Of a DNA stretch of 64,000 nt, positions 24,155 to 34,487 are shown one piece after another. Below the pieces are notes generated by a model that had not been told where the DNA came from, did not search any database, and worked only from the letters and a program-made list of their open reading frames with translations. How positions within the stretch are numbered: position 1 is the first letter of the stretch; each line of letters starts with the position of its first letter. This DNA is from Engraulis encrasicolus (lineage: Eukaryota > Chordata > Actinopteri > Clupeiformes > Engraulidae): the NCBI RefSeq assembly GCF_034702125.1, contig NC_085858.1, positions 56,803,833 to 56,867,832 on the forward strand, written 5' to 3'. The translations under genes were made by a program, and so were the position numbers.

Positions 24155-24485
24155 AGTAAAGCCCTACCAGTAATGTGTCTTGTAGTGAAGTAATGCCTAC
24201 TGTACCAGTAATGTGTCTTGTAGTGAAGTAATGCCTACTGTACCAGTAATGTGTCTTGTAGTGAAGTAATGCCTACTGTACCAGTAATGTGTCTTGTAGT
24301 GAAGTAATGGCCTACCAGTAATGTGTCTTGTAGTGAAGTAATGCCTACTGTACCAGTAATGTGTCTTGTAGTGAAGTAATGCCTACTGTACCAGTAATGT
24401 GTCTTGTAGTGAAGTAATGCCTACTGTACCAGTAATGGGTCTTGTAGTGAAGTAATGCCTACTGTACCAGTAATGTGTCTTGTGT
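24155..24485. repeat. 38-bp minisatellite
   Basis: About nine near-identical copies of a unit reading TAATGTGTCTTGTAGTGAAG then TAATGCCTACTGTACCAG. One copy is shortened at about 24300-24320. Confidence 0.95.
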
Positions 24486-24844
24486 TCTTGTGCATCAGCA
24501 CCAGTGTACGCTGCCAAAAGGGCCGTGTCCAGTGCAGTCTGTCTTTTATAAACTGGTTTATTTGCACACACTCTAGGCCTCAAGTGGAGCCTTGCTCAGC
24601 CAACAAATATTATGCATTCTTGTTCTCATTTACAGGAAAGCCCTTTTCTTATTCCGTAACCTGGAATGCTTTGACAGCCTTGACAACATGTCATAAGTCA
24701 TAAGTCACGTTTGCACAGAAGAGTCCCAAGGTGTTTTACAAAGATCTTAAATGTCACATAACTAAATTCAAAAAGTCTTAAAGAAGTCGTCTTTTTTTAA
24801 AACAACATATTTCATACTTTCAACTGGACTGCAAGGTGAAATGT

Positions 24845-25015
24845 TGGGAAACGGCCCTGCCGTGGCCAACCAGTAGGGCACTCGCCTGCCATGCGGCTGA
24901 CCCGGGTTTGATTCCCAGCCCGAGCCCTTTGTCAACTCCTCCACACCTCTCTTCCAATTCGCTTCCTGTCCACCTCTCACGCTGTCCTATCAAAAAATAA
25001 TGTAAAAAAAGACCC
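24845..25015 (+). mobile_element. tRNA-derived SINE
   Basis: A tRNA-like head has GTGGCCAACCAGTAGGGCA (A-box side) and CCGGGTTTGATTCCCAG (B box). A tRNA-unrelated body follows with CGCTTCCTGTCCACCTCTC and CTGTCCTATCAAA, ending in A-rich sequence. The same family occurs inverted at 12300-12440. Confidence 0.7.
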
Positions 25016-25589
25016 CCAAAAATGTGGGGAAACCATGTGAAATCAGACCCCGTTTAACGTGGAAGAGAATGTCTACTGTCTACCTTTTTATTCTTGAAAT
25101 GTTAAATGCTTTAAACCATTTGAAAATGAAATACCTGTTGTACTGTAGTTCTTCTGACTAAAGACAGGTATGGTTGGGCCTCCTCCTCCTCCTCGCAGTA
25201 GTAGCTGCTTCAAGCTAAGGAAAAGTCGGATTGATTCCCATATGGGGTATAGGCCTACCACTGCTTCAGTCTAATACATGAAGAGCGAATCAGTCAACAC
25301 TAGGCCTTGTAATACCAATGCGATGGTTGTAAATTGAGAATATAACTTCAATTAAACAGTATTTTTTTTAACATTGCGTGACTGAAACCATCACTGTTGT
25401 TTTGTTATTGTTTAGTTCTGATTGCTGATGAGATTTGTTTAAGGTGAAATGAGGGTGTGTGTGTGTGTGGTATGTTGTTCAAAGGAATTTGGGTCGGATA
25501 TAGTTCAGTCGTGCACAAAAGTAGTTCAACTGGTAGCCCTGTTGTTTTGCAGTTGAGTTCCTCCCATGGCCTTTAGTCATCTGTGCAGA

Positions 25590-25865
25590 TGCTCCCCAGA
25601 TACCGTTCAGGATTAATGATCTCTATTGAAAACTAGTCATGTCCTACTTCTCTAACCCACATCTTGGTCATGCTAATGTCTTCTCTACCTCCACTCATAG
25701 AATATGTTTTGCACTATTACCTTCTTATTTTTTCTGTAGTCTTTATTTTCCTCCCCCAACTATTACCTGTATTATATGTGTCTTCAAATGTCAATGTGAG
25801 CATTGTGTGTGTGTGTGTGTACGTATGCAAGCTACTCGACATCCTAATTCTACTCTACCTAAAGA
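25590..25865 (+). mobile_element. L2-like 3' UTR fragment
   Basis: T- and C-rich sequence with a GT run (25806-25821), then ACGTATGCAAGCTACTCGAC and CTAATTCTACTCTACCT. This parallels the 3' part of the L2 copy at 11180-11345 but lacks its final AATAAA motif. Confidence 0.45.
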
Positions 25866-25959
25866 CCCTCCCTTGTCTGTCTCACTACCCATCAGGGTAC
25901 TCGAGACTCATGGAGTCGTGAGGCATTTACTGCTCTCTTCCACTTCTGTACCCTGATAC

Positions 25960-26185
25960 ACTACATTATTACATTACACTAAACTGACGCTTTCATCCAA
26001 ATCGACCTACAGTCAATCAGTACAGGGTATTGGTTACAGTCCCTGGAGCAGTATCATGTTTCAGTGCCTCGCTCAAGGGTACTTCAACCATGGTGTGTGG
26101 TAGGGAGTGGAAAGGTGGGATTCGAACCTGCAACCCTTTGATCCAAAGTCCACCTCGTTAACCTCTAGGCCACAGCTGCCCACAT
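25960..26185 (-). mobile_element. tRNA-derived SINE (GGTTCGAATCC type)
   Basis: Read on the minus strand: CAGCTGTGGCCTAGAGGTTA (A-box region) and GCAGGTTCGAATCCCACC (B box), with a conserved body (CTTGAGCGAGGCACTGAAAC, GTAACCAATACCCTGTAC). Related copies lie at 28340-28500 (split), 41715-41890 (plus strand) and 51180-51310. Confidence 0.7.
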
Positions 26186-26354
26186 GAGTCCTATGGCATT
26201 TACTGCACTCTTACACCTCCACACAGTGACACAGTTAACATTACTACACATGTAGGATAAAGAAAAGCAACGCTGTTGGTACCGCCCAGATCAGTATCAT
26301 AGTGTGGTGCCACCTCATTTGGTGACATTTATGTGGTGGCATGGTGACCGGTGC

Positions 26355-26425
26355 CATGGTAACACAGGTACCATGGTAACAGGTGCCATGGTAACAGGTG
26401 CCATGGTAACAGGTGGCATGGTGAG
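26355..26425. repeat. Short tandem repeat CCATGGTAACAGGTG
   Basis: About five copies of a 15-bp unit, including NcoI-like CCATGG. Each unit is partly palindromic. Confidence 0.85.
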
Positions 26426-26523
26426 AGATGCCATGCGTAGGTGTGCAGGGATCAGCCCAAAGTTACGTAGTGTTATTGTGCTGAATTCTTTGGTAAGCAG
26501 CCTGGCCACCGGCCCAGATGCCT

Positions 26524-26841
26524 TAAGCGGCGTACACACACAAAGCTAGCATTTCGCTTGCTCGTCTACTCGCCACTCTTTCATGGAACGTTCGCTGATA
26601 GTTCCCGCGGCTTTAACTGCCAATGGACAGCCGAGAAGTACCGAACTCTGCACTCCAATTGGTTACTCGCTTACTCGCCTCGCTCGGAGATAAAATATTT
26701 TCAACTCGGGATCCGCCCACATCGCATCGCTTGTACAGTACTCGCCTACTCACCTGCGAGTCTCGCTGGGACACATTGACATTCTATTGAGTTCATTCGC
26801 TGAGCGAGTAACTTGCAGCGACGTGTGTGTACGGCCCTTTA
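26524..26841. mobile_element. MITE with GTACACACA terminal repeats
   Basis: Inverted ends GCGGCGTACACACAC (left) and complement GGGCCGTACACACACG (right) bound about 318 bp rich in CTCGCCTACTCGC-type motifs. No clean target duplication could be fixed. It is non-coding. Confidence 0.55.
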
Positions 26842-27087
26842 GCTGGATATGAAGAGCATGTTCCCGGGTCAACCATAACTTTCACCTCTGCAGACACACC
26901 CTCATGCTGTAGTCGTAATGACAGAAACAGACTTCATGCACCAGGAATCATAGACAAATAGAGGGATTTATTTAGAATAGTGAACATGTCAAGCTGACCA
27001 CAGACGTGTGGTGTAAAAGTGGAATTTCATCATCAAATGGTTTGAATGGATGCAAGGTCATAAACACCAGAGGCTCTTATTACGGTA

Positions 27088-27192
27088 GAACATACAAATT
27101 ACTACAACCTAGGTTAGCGCCTGGGCGTACAAATTACTACAACCTAGGTTAGCGCCTGGGTGTACAAATTACTACAACCTAGGTTAGCGCCT
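27088..27192. repeat. 35-bp tandem repeat, three copies
   Basis: Three copies of GTACAAATTACTACAACCTA followed by GGTTAGCGCCTGGGC. The rest of 26842-27660 shows no gene. Confidence 0.9.
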
Positions 27193-27681
27193 AGGCGCTA
27201 CACTTACTGTAAGTACACTAATTATATTTGTGTAATATAACATACACAAGAAATGGAAATGCAACTATATTTCACTAGCATTACATTGTATTTAGGATAT
27301 ATACTAAGGTAGATATCATAGTTAATTATCATCTTCGTCTATGTCTTCTATTTCTTTGCCACTGCTAACTACCATGGGTACGATATTTCCAGCTTTCTCT
27401 GTCTCTGATTCTTTGATGTTATCTGAATGACCTTTTACACATTCATGAATTGTTTTTTGTTTTTTAATTTACATGTTTCGTGACGTAACGTGCCATGACG
27501 TGAGCTACTCTTTAGTGTTGCCATGGCTGCGGTTTCCTGGCTTTACAAATTCATTCCGGTGTTGTATGACATGACAAGACATGATGTGATGTGATGAGAT
27601 CTGCTCTTCAATATTGCCTTCTTTCCTGGCTTATGGTATTATTGGCACCAGTCCCATGGCCTATGACTATGACTTCCATGG

Positions 27682-27912
27682 CTACGGTTTCCTGGCTTTG
27701 GCGAAGAAGACCCCGGTGACATCATCGACGCCGACGCTCATGTCGGCCGTTAGCGTGTAGACGCTGAGCTGCTGCAGCCGGTAGCCGGCGCTGCTGAGGC
27801 TGCTACACACCTGCAAAATACACATAAAAATACACATACACATACACATACAATACGAATACACATACAAATACACATACACATACAAATACAAATACAC
27901 ATACACATACAA

Positions 27913-27943
<31 letters not shown>

Positions 27944-30900
27944 TACAAATACACATACAAATACAAATACACATACAAATACACATACACATACACATAC
28001 AAATACAAATACACATACAAATACACATACAATACGAATACACATACAAATACACATACAATACGAATACACATACAAATACACATACACATACACTGCT
28101 GAGGCTACTGCACACCTGAAAAAAAACACATATAAATACACATACACATACACATACAATACGAATACACATACACACACAAATACAATATGAATACACA
28201 CACATATTACATTACATTTCACTTACACAGTAAATACTGCAGTGCTCATTTAACACTTAGAGAGTTCATTTGAGTCCATTTGGACTTAAATGAAATCTGT
28301 AAGTGTTGAATTAACACCACAACATTTACTGTGTAGCTGACTATTATTTTTCAGGGTTTTGGTTACAGTCCCTGGAGCAATGTGGGGTTAGGTGCCTTGC
28401 TCAAGGGCACTTCAGCCATTGATGGAGGTGTAGGGAGAGGTCAGAGGGGACTCGAATCAGCAACCCCTAGATTGAAAGACCAACTCCCTAACCACTAGGC
28501 CAGTGTTTCCCAACCTTTTTTGTGCCAAGGCACACTTTTTCCCTTGAAAAAATCTCGCGGCACACCACCAACCAAAAATGATGAAATAATGAAAACAAAT
28601 AATTCTCTGATAAGAATGACTATATTGTTAATATAGGCGGCTACAAAGTGTCTTGAATAGCAATCAAATAAACACAAAACTGTATTGTTTTAGTCATATT
28701 TCATATTTCCTCTTTCAAATAAAAAGAGCACTTAATGCTATAAACTTCAAAGTAGGCCTACAATTTACAAATTGTTATTCTGTCCAAAAGCATTCTATTA
28801 GCAGGAATACAGAAAATAATGCTTATTCTGACAATAGCAACATTTGAGAAATATTTCACTGAAGATGCATATGTACAAATATCAATCTCTGTATATTTTA
28901 CTCACTTAATTTTAATGTGAAACCTATGCGTCTTTCACCTTTGGCTAAGGCCGGCCCTAAAATGCTGTTTGTTTGACCACAATCACAGCGATGCAAAAGG
29001 ATGAGGTCGGTCCGAAGAAGTCGGACAGTTTGACAGCGCTCCATGCTCCATACTCAAAGCGGATCTCATGTTTTCAAATGCAAGATAATACGGTCATATT
29101 ATTATTAAAAACTGATTGGAAATTGTGCCTGGGCTGTTTGTGACAAAGGTGCAAGTTTCCCCGCGAGCGAGTTTGCGAAACATAGGGCGATGTTGCGTCC
29201 GCCCGCGTTTCTCGTCTCCAATTGGCCACAGCGGCTCCCTTGTGCCTCCCCTCTGATGGCTTTCATTTGACAGCAAGAATGTCAACTCGCGCTCAAGGCA
29301 GGCTTGCAGAACACGCATATACAAATAATTTGGCCCATCTCTTGAAACAGACAGCCTATAGTCTTAAGGCAAAAGAAAAGCTTAAGTGTTTAAGGTAGCC
29401 TATAGGCTATGACACTAAAAGTAGGCTAACACACAAAAAAAAGTATAGGTTACCCAAACGATGAAGTAGGCTAGGCCTACGCTTATACAAATGCCGTGTC
29501 CCATTTCATTTTATTTCATTACCTGGTTTGGCATAGCTTAGGCCTATCTCTTGAAACAGATAGGCCTATATTAAGTAGCCTAGACCTCACAAAATAAAAG
29601 TAGGCATAACCAACGATGCAATGAGCTCCAGTATTTAGGGTAGGCCTATAGCGCCTACAAATGACGTTACAATTTCATTTTACATTAGGCTATACTAACT
29701 GCAGGAAACTCCCTTGAATAGGCCTACAAATGCCATATGTCATTTTCTTATGATTTGCCTCATCTCTTGAAACAGATGACACTAAAAGCATAAACAAAAA
29801 CAGGCCTACCCAACGATGCGATGCAAATGACGTTTCGTACCATTTAATTTTACTCACATTATCCAAACCTCAAGGTGAGGTAAGTTGTCCACCGAGTCGT
29901 GGCACAAACGTGGCACCTTATACTTCACGACGTCGCTGGCAAGCATACAGACGCGCGCACACGGAATAAATTGAGTCGCTGATAGTTAATTGATTGAGCC
30001 TCCATGTCGTGATTTTTTTTATGCATTGTCATGGAGCTGATGGCTGCTGATGTGGGGACAACGTGTCAGAGGCGATTTCCGAGAGTGCAACACAAGAAAA
30101 TGCCATGGTGAAGTGTCCATCTGCCTATTTAATAAAAGGCAACTCCTTTCGGTCCAGATCCCATTACTAAGTAATATCTCCACTAAGTTTCATAAGACAG
30201 CCTCGCTATGTTAACAACAGTGTTCGCTGGCTGTTGTTTATTACAAAACTGTAACTGCGGCTAAGTTTTCCTCATTGAGAGCTATAGGCTACATGCATGC
30301 CTCTATTAGGCTATCTCAGCGAGCGCGAGGACAGGATTTAGTGACCGAGTGAAGGGTTTGCAAATAACTTTGCAAATAACGCTGTTGTTTACAATGTGTC
30401 TTTCTCACTGCACTAACTAAAGCACGCGGACCAACAAACTACGTTGTGTGCTCAATCATGCCACCACCTCACTCGTTTAACTTTTCAGTAAGGTTGTAAG
30501 CAAAACACAAATCTGTTTCAGGGTAGGATTTTGGTTTTCTGACCTAATTAATGAAGAAACAGCGCTAGCAAAGTTAACTATCAGTCACGTCTGGAGGATT
30601 GTTTTGGCTAGCAGCTGATGGACGTTTTTTGTTAGGGCTACTGAAGATACATCAATGCAATTCGCTACCTGCTGCCACCTAGTGATAAGGAATTATTTCA
30701 TGCTTAGGACGCCAGTCAACAGCAGACACTAGGCTACTAGAAAATGACATAGGCATTATTTGCTGATAATAACGATGAATTAAAAAAAAAAATCCCCAAG
30801 AATTTTCCACGGCACACCTGACGATCTCTCACGGCACACTAGTGTGCCGCGGCACAGTGGTTGGGAAACACTGCACTAGGCCACAGCTGCCCTGTACACA

Positions 30901-33900
30901 CATACACATACAAATACACGTACAAATACACATACAATACGAATACAAATACAAATACACATACACATACAATACGAATACACATACACATACACATACA
31001 AATACAATTCAAATTAAAATACAAATGTAAAAAATGTTATAGGAATATCAACAGACACAGATGCCTTGTATTTATTCTGTTCTTTGTTTTGTCTTTTGTG
31101 TTATTTTTTGATTTTAGAATTTCTTAATGATGCTTGAAGAGAAACGTATGTATTATCTGTGTAATTTATTTATTTATTTACTTACTTAGTTAGTTATTCA
31201 GTTATTTATTTGGTGTTTATGTATTTCTTTTATGTATGTACTTAAAAAAACAAGTGTTAACAAACAAACCAACCAACCAACCAACCTGTGCCTCGTCCAG
31301 GGCCACCACGGGGATGCGCAGGCCGGCCGCCCCCAGGTAGTAGCTCTCTCCCAGGGCCCCGATGAGCAGCAGGTGTCCCCCTGGACGCAGCATGGAGGAC
31401 AGGTGGCCCAGGGCGCGCCGCAGGGACGCCACGTCTGGGCTCACGCTCTCCAGGCAGAAGCAGGACACCAGACAGTCGGCCCCCTGCGGCGGGAGAGAGC
31501 CGGGAGCCAGGGGACACGCGCGGTGCACGTCGATAGGAAGCACGTCGCTCACCACCGCACGCAGACGAGACGCCTTCTCACTGGACGCGGACGGCCTACA
31601 GCACAGGGGACGGACAACAGAGGAGGAACACACTGAGGAGGAGAGAGGAGGAAAACTCTTTCAAGACTTCCAGAGGGCTAAGAGGAGGGAAAACACTGAA
31701 GGACTTTGCAGCACGATTTGTGGGACCTAAAGTGATGTTTTTAACGCCGCACAAATGTACACTAATCAGAGCCTGAAGGAAATTGTGAATTGTGATAATC
31801 ATGTTTTTTTCCCTGGCTTGCTAGAGAGGTTTGTTCAAGTGAATGGTTAAAACCAATAGCCCAGATGAAGTGATAAGATCACTAGAGCCTCTCCATCTCC
31901 TCCTCTCCGTCCATCTGCTCTCCTCCCTGACCACCTGCCCACCTGCCCTCCAGCCCCCTCACCTGCTGCCCTGCCCCCTCACCTCCACCTGCCCTGCCCC
32001 CTTACCTGCTCCAGTCCAGTCTTACCTGCGGCCCTCCAGACTGCAGACGTGCTCCAGGTAGGGGCTCCAGTCCAGTCTTACCTGCGGCCCTCTAGACGTG
32101 CTCCAGGTAGGGGCTCCAGTCTTACCTGCGGCCCTCTAGACGTGCTCCAGGTAGGGGCTCCAGTCCAGTCTTACCTGCGGCCCTCTAGACTGCAGACGTG
32201 CTCCAGGTAGGGGCTCCAGTCCAGTCTTACCTGCGGCCCTCTAGACTGCAGACGTGCTCCAGGTAGGGGCTCCAGTCTTACCTGCGGCCCTCTAGACTGC
32301 AGACGTGCTCCAGGTCCAGTCTTACCTGCGGCCCTCCAGACTGCAGACGTGCTCCAGTCCAGTCTTACCTGCGGCCCTCTAGACTGCAGACGTGCTCCAG
32401 GTAGGGGCTCCAGTCTTACCTGCGGCCCTCTAGTCTGCAGACGTGCTCCAGGTAGGGGCTCCAGTCCAGGCTGCTGCTGCCGTCCCTCAGCCAGCGCTGC
32501 AGCTCTCTCCTGTTGGCCTCCAGGTAGTCAGTCAGCACCACGCGGCCAAACACCTCACAACCGCTCATCACCTGGCACAGGGAGGAGAACAAGGAAAACA
32601 ATAATAATAATATAATAATAACAATAATAATAATAGTGACAACAACAATAATAATAATAACAACAACAACAATAATAATAATCATAACACCTCACAACCG
32701 CTCATCACCTGGCACAGGTGACAGGTCAAGAAGGAGAACAAGAGGATATAGAATATCCTCTATAATATACATAAAAAGAGAATATAATAATAATAATGAT
32801 AATAACAATAACAATAATAGTTATAATAGTAATAACAACAACAATAATAATAATAGTAGTAATAATAACAATAATAATTATCATAACACCTCACAACCGC
32901 TTATTACCTGGTACAGGGTGGGACCGGAACCCACGTCCACCAGCACCTCCCCACGCACGTCTCCTATAGTGAGGATAATAGAAATAACAATAATGACAAA
33001 TAAATAAATACATAAATAGTGATAAATAACAAGACGTCTCCTATAGTCAGAGTAATAGAAATAAAAACAATGACAAATAAATAAATACATAAATAGTGAT
33101 AAATAACAAGACGTCTCCTATAGTCAGAGTAATAGAAATAAAAACAATGACAAATACATAAATAGTGATAAATAACAAGATGTCTCCTATAGTGAGGACA
33201 GCAGCCCCAAACCATGTCCACCAGTACCTCCCCACACACACATCTCCTAATAAGAAGATATAAAAGAAGAAGAGCAGGAATATAATTTAATACAATTTAA
33301 ATTTTAAAATAAATTTTAACCACTTGTTTCTTTTGTCATTTCCAACAACTCCACAAACTATCATCAAAATCCTTTCATAACTTTTTGAGTTATCTTGGTG
33401 ACAGACAGACAAACAGGCTGACGGACCAAAAGACAGACGAACACGACCGAAAACATAACCTATCTGGTAATAAATACTGTAAATAGCTATGAATAATAAG
33501 AGGACATCGGCCCCAAACCACGTCCACCAGTACTACTACTACTAATAATGATAACGATAATAATTATGGTACATACAGTCTCAGAAATAAAGGTACAGAA
33601 CTCGTCGCTGTGGCAGCACCCTCAAGGGGAGTACCATGGCGTCGCTTGGATGGTGCCTCAAAAAAGAGGTGACAGATGCACATTGGTCGACATTGCAAGA
33701 ACCTGGACGCACCTCTTTTTTGGGGTACCAATCAAGCGACGCAATGGTACTCCCCTTGAAGGTACTGCCACAGCGACGGTTTCTGTACCTTTATTTCTGA
33801 GAGTGTATGTACCATAATTACTATCATTATTATTAGTAGTAGTAGTAGTTATTTCTGAGAGTGATAAATAACAAGAGGACTGGTGTTGTGTGTGATGGCC

Positions 33901-34150
33901 ACCTACCCTCTGTAAAGGCCCTGTGCAGACAGGCCAGTTTCCAGGGCACGATGCTGTCGGCGCGTTGGAAGTCTGCTCGCGGTGGCGTGTAGTTGAACTG
34001 GAGGTAGGCGGCCGGGTCGAAGCCCTGGTAACACGCGCGCATAGCCTCCACTACATCTTCATCTTCATCATTCTCCTCCTCTTCCTCCTCTCTCTTTGGT
34101 TTCTCACTCAGCTGCTCCGCTCCCTCCTGGCCCTCGCGCTCCCCTGGCAT
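27682..34150 (-). CDS. pnmt: Phenylethanolamine N-methyltransferase
   Basis: PNMT is a cytosolic enzyme that transfers a methyl group from S-adenosylmethionine to noradrenaline, giving adrenaline; it belongs to the NNMT/PNMT/INMT family. Exons: 34150-33907, 32963-32908, 32571-32420, 31595-31286, 27810-27682; 891 nt, 296 aa, phases consistent. Recognisable blocks: YQGFDPAAYLQFNY, the SAM-binding LVDVGSGPTLYQ, VVLTDYLEANRREL, LPIDVH, CFCLESVSPDVASLRRAL, LRPGGHLLLIGALGESYYL and VGVDDVTGVFFAKA near the C-terminus. The N-terminus has an extra acidic Glu/Asp tract (about residues 20-33), encoded beside a CT repeat. Vertebrate PNMT genes usually have three exons. Here exons 2+3 (208 nt together) and 4+5 (439 nt) each look like one ancestral exon split by an intron, and exon edges are duplicated in repeats. 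NNMT/INMT are less likely because of these blocks and the tcap linkage. Confidence 0.93.
27815..28207. repeat. (ACATAC/AAATAC)n array in pnmt intron 4
   Basis: Nearly 400 bp of alternating ACATAC and AAATAC units. At 28097-28117 the array is interrupted by a second copy of the start of pnmt exon 5 (minus strand GTGTGCAGTAGCCTCAGCAG, compared with GTGTGTAGCAGCCTCAGCAG at 27791-27810). Both are preceded by an acceptor-like CAG. Its long minus-strand frames are repeat artefacts. Confidence 0.9.
28340..30897 (-). mobile_element. tRNA-derived SINE split by a hAT insertion
   Basis: The SINE body runs at 28340-28500 (GTTACAGTCCCTGGAGCAAT, GCTCAAGGGCACTTCAGCC) and resumes at 30874-30897 (CACTAGGCCACAGCTGCC) after the hAT element. 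Removing one target copy restores the contiguous text seen in the related SINE at 25960-26185. It lies in pnmt intron 4. Confidence 0.75.
28501..30873. mobile_element. Non-autonomous hAT element, 2.37 kb
   Basis: Perfect 15-bp inverted ends CAGTGTTTCCCAACC at 28501-28515 and 30859-30873 are flanked by the 8-bp duplication CACTAGGC at 28493-28500 and 30874-30881. No transposase was recognised; open frames inside are under 80 codons. It is nested in a SINE inside pnmt intron 4. Confidence 0.9.
30895..31025. repeat. Second (ACATAC/AAATAC)n array in pnmt intron 4
   Basis: An array of the same hexamer family as 27815-28207, beyond the SINE/hAT nest. It is followed by ATTT-rich sequence (about 31150-31230) and a (CCAA)n run (31264-31285) abutting the donor of exon 4. 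Confidence 0.85.
32015..32475. repeat. Minisatellite made of the pnmt exon-3 end and its splice donor
   Basis: Nine copies of a 43-56 bp unit reading CTTACCTGCGGCCCTCTAG then ACTGCAGACGTGCTCCAGG and TAGGGGCTCCAGTCC. The copy nearest exon 3 (32415-32470) is the genuine exon 3 end plus donor (CGCAG/GTAAG on the minus strand). Every copy keeps a donor-like GTAAG. Reading through into the array meets an in-frame TAA at once, so only the first donor supports PNMT. Confidence 0.9.
32545..32920. repeat. Threefold copy of the pnmt exon-3 start, separated by AAT/AAC arrays
   Basis: AACACCTCACAACCGCTCAT with CACCTGGCACAG occurs at about 32549-32580, 32687-32717 and, as a variant (GCTTATTACCTGGTACAG), 32886-32915. 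The first copy is the real exon 3 start and acceptor; the third is the end of exon 2 and the donor. AAT/AAC-rich arrays fill 32597-32686 and 32780-32880. Confidence 0.9.
32955..33245. repeat. Tandem copies of the pnmt exon-2 acceptor region
   Basis: Three copies of an about 70-bp unit containing ACGTCTCCTATAGT and AATAGAAATAAAAACAATGA span 32960-33195. A further piece (CCACCAGTACCTCCCCACAC, 33217-33240) repeats the body of exon 2. The unit includes the exon 2 acceptor (CTATAG/GAGACG on the minus strand). Confidence 0.85.
33530..33850. mobile_element. Long-hairpin MITE in pnmt intron 1
   Basis: The arms at 33561-33650 and 33735-33820 are imperfect reverse complements (TCTCAGAAATAAAGGTACAG, CTGTGGCAG, AAGGGGAGTACCAT, GCGTCGCTTG). 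The symmetry continues outward into ACTACTACTAATAATG-type repeats on both flanks. It is non-coding. Confidence 0.8.
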
Positions 34151-34189
34151 ACCTCCTGCCTTTTACACACACTCTCACTCTCTCTGTAC

Positions 34190-34242
<53 letters not shown>
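34190..34242. repeat. (CT)n microsatellite at pnmt 5' flank
   Basis: About 48 bp of pure CT dinucleotide roughly 40-90 bp upstream of the proposed pnmt start codon. No TATA box was recognised in the flank. Confidence 0.95.
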
Positions 34243-34247
<5 letters not shown>

Positions 34248-34319
34248 TCTGTCTTGGGCAGTGTGACCGGCTGCATGTGTGGCAGATATGAGCTCCTTAG
34301 TTGTCATTAATATACCTCT

Positions 34320-34450
34320 GCCTGTGGGTGTGTGGGTGGAGTTGGAGGTTTCACTTTATTTTATCCCAAACATCCATTACCTTTAGTCTTTAGATAACCA
34401 TCCTGTCCTCCCAGGCAAACTCTGTCTCTCTCCTACCTGCTATCTCTGTG

Positions 34451-34487
<37 letters not shown>

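Noticed and set aside
24155..24485. CRISPR-like array
   Set aside because: Contiguous tandem repeat without unique spacers, in a vertebrate genome.
24850..24920. Possible tRNA gene
   Set aside because: Good B box but a poor cloverleaf, and followed by a SINE body; a tRNA-derived SINE.
27750..28222. Minus-strand frames rich in VCVCVCVF-like residues
   Set aside because: Translation of the ACATAC/AAATAC array; only the terminal pnmt exon 5 part is real.
31232..31730. Plus-strand 122-138 codon frames
   Set aside because: Antisense shadows of GC-rich pnmt exon 4.
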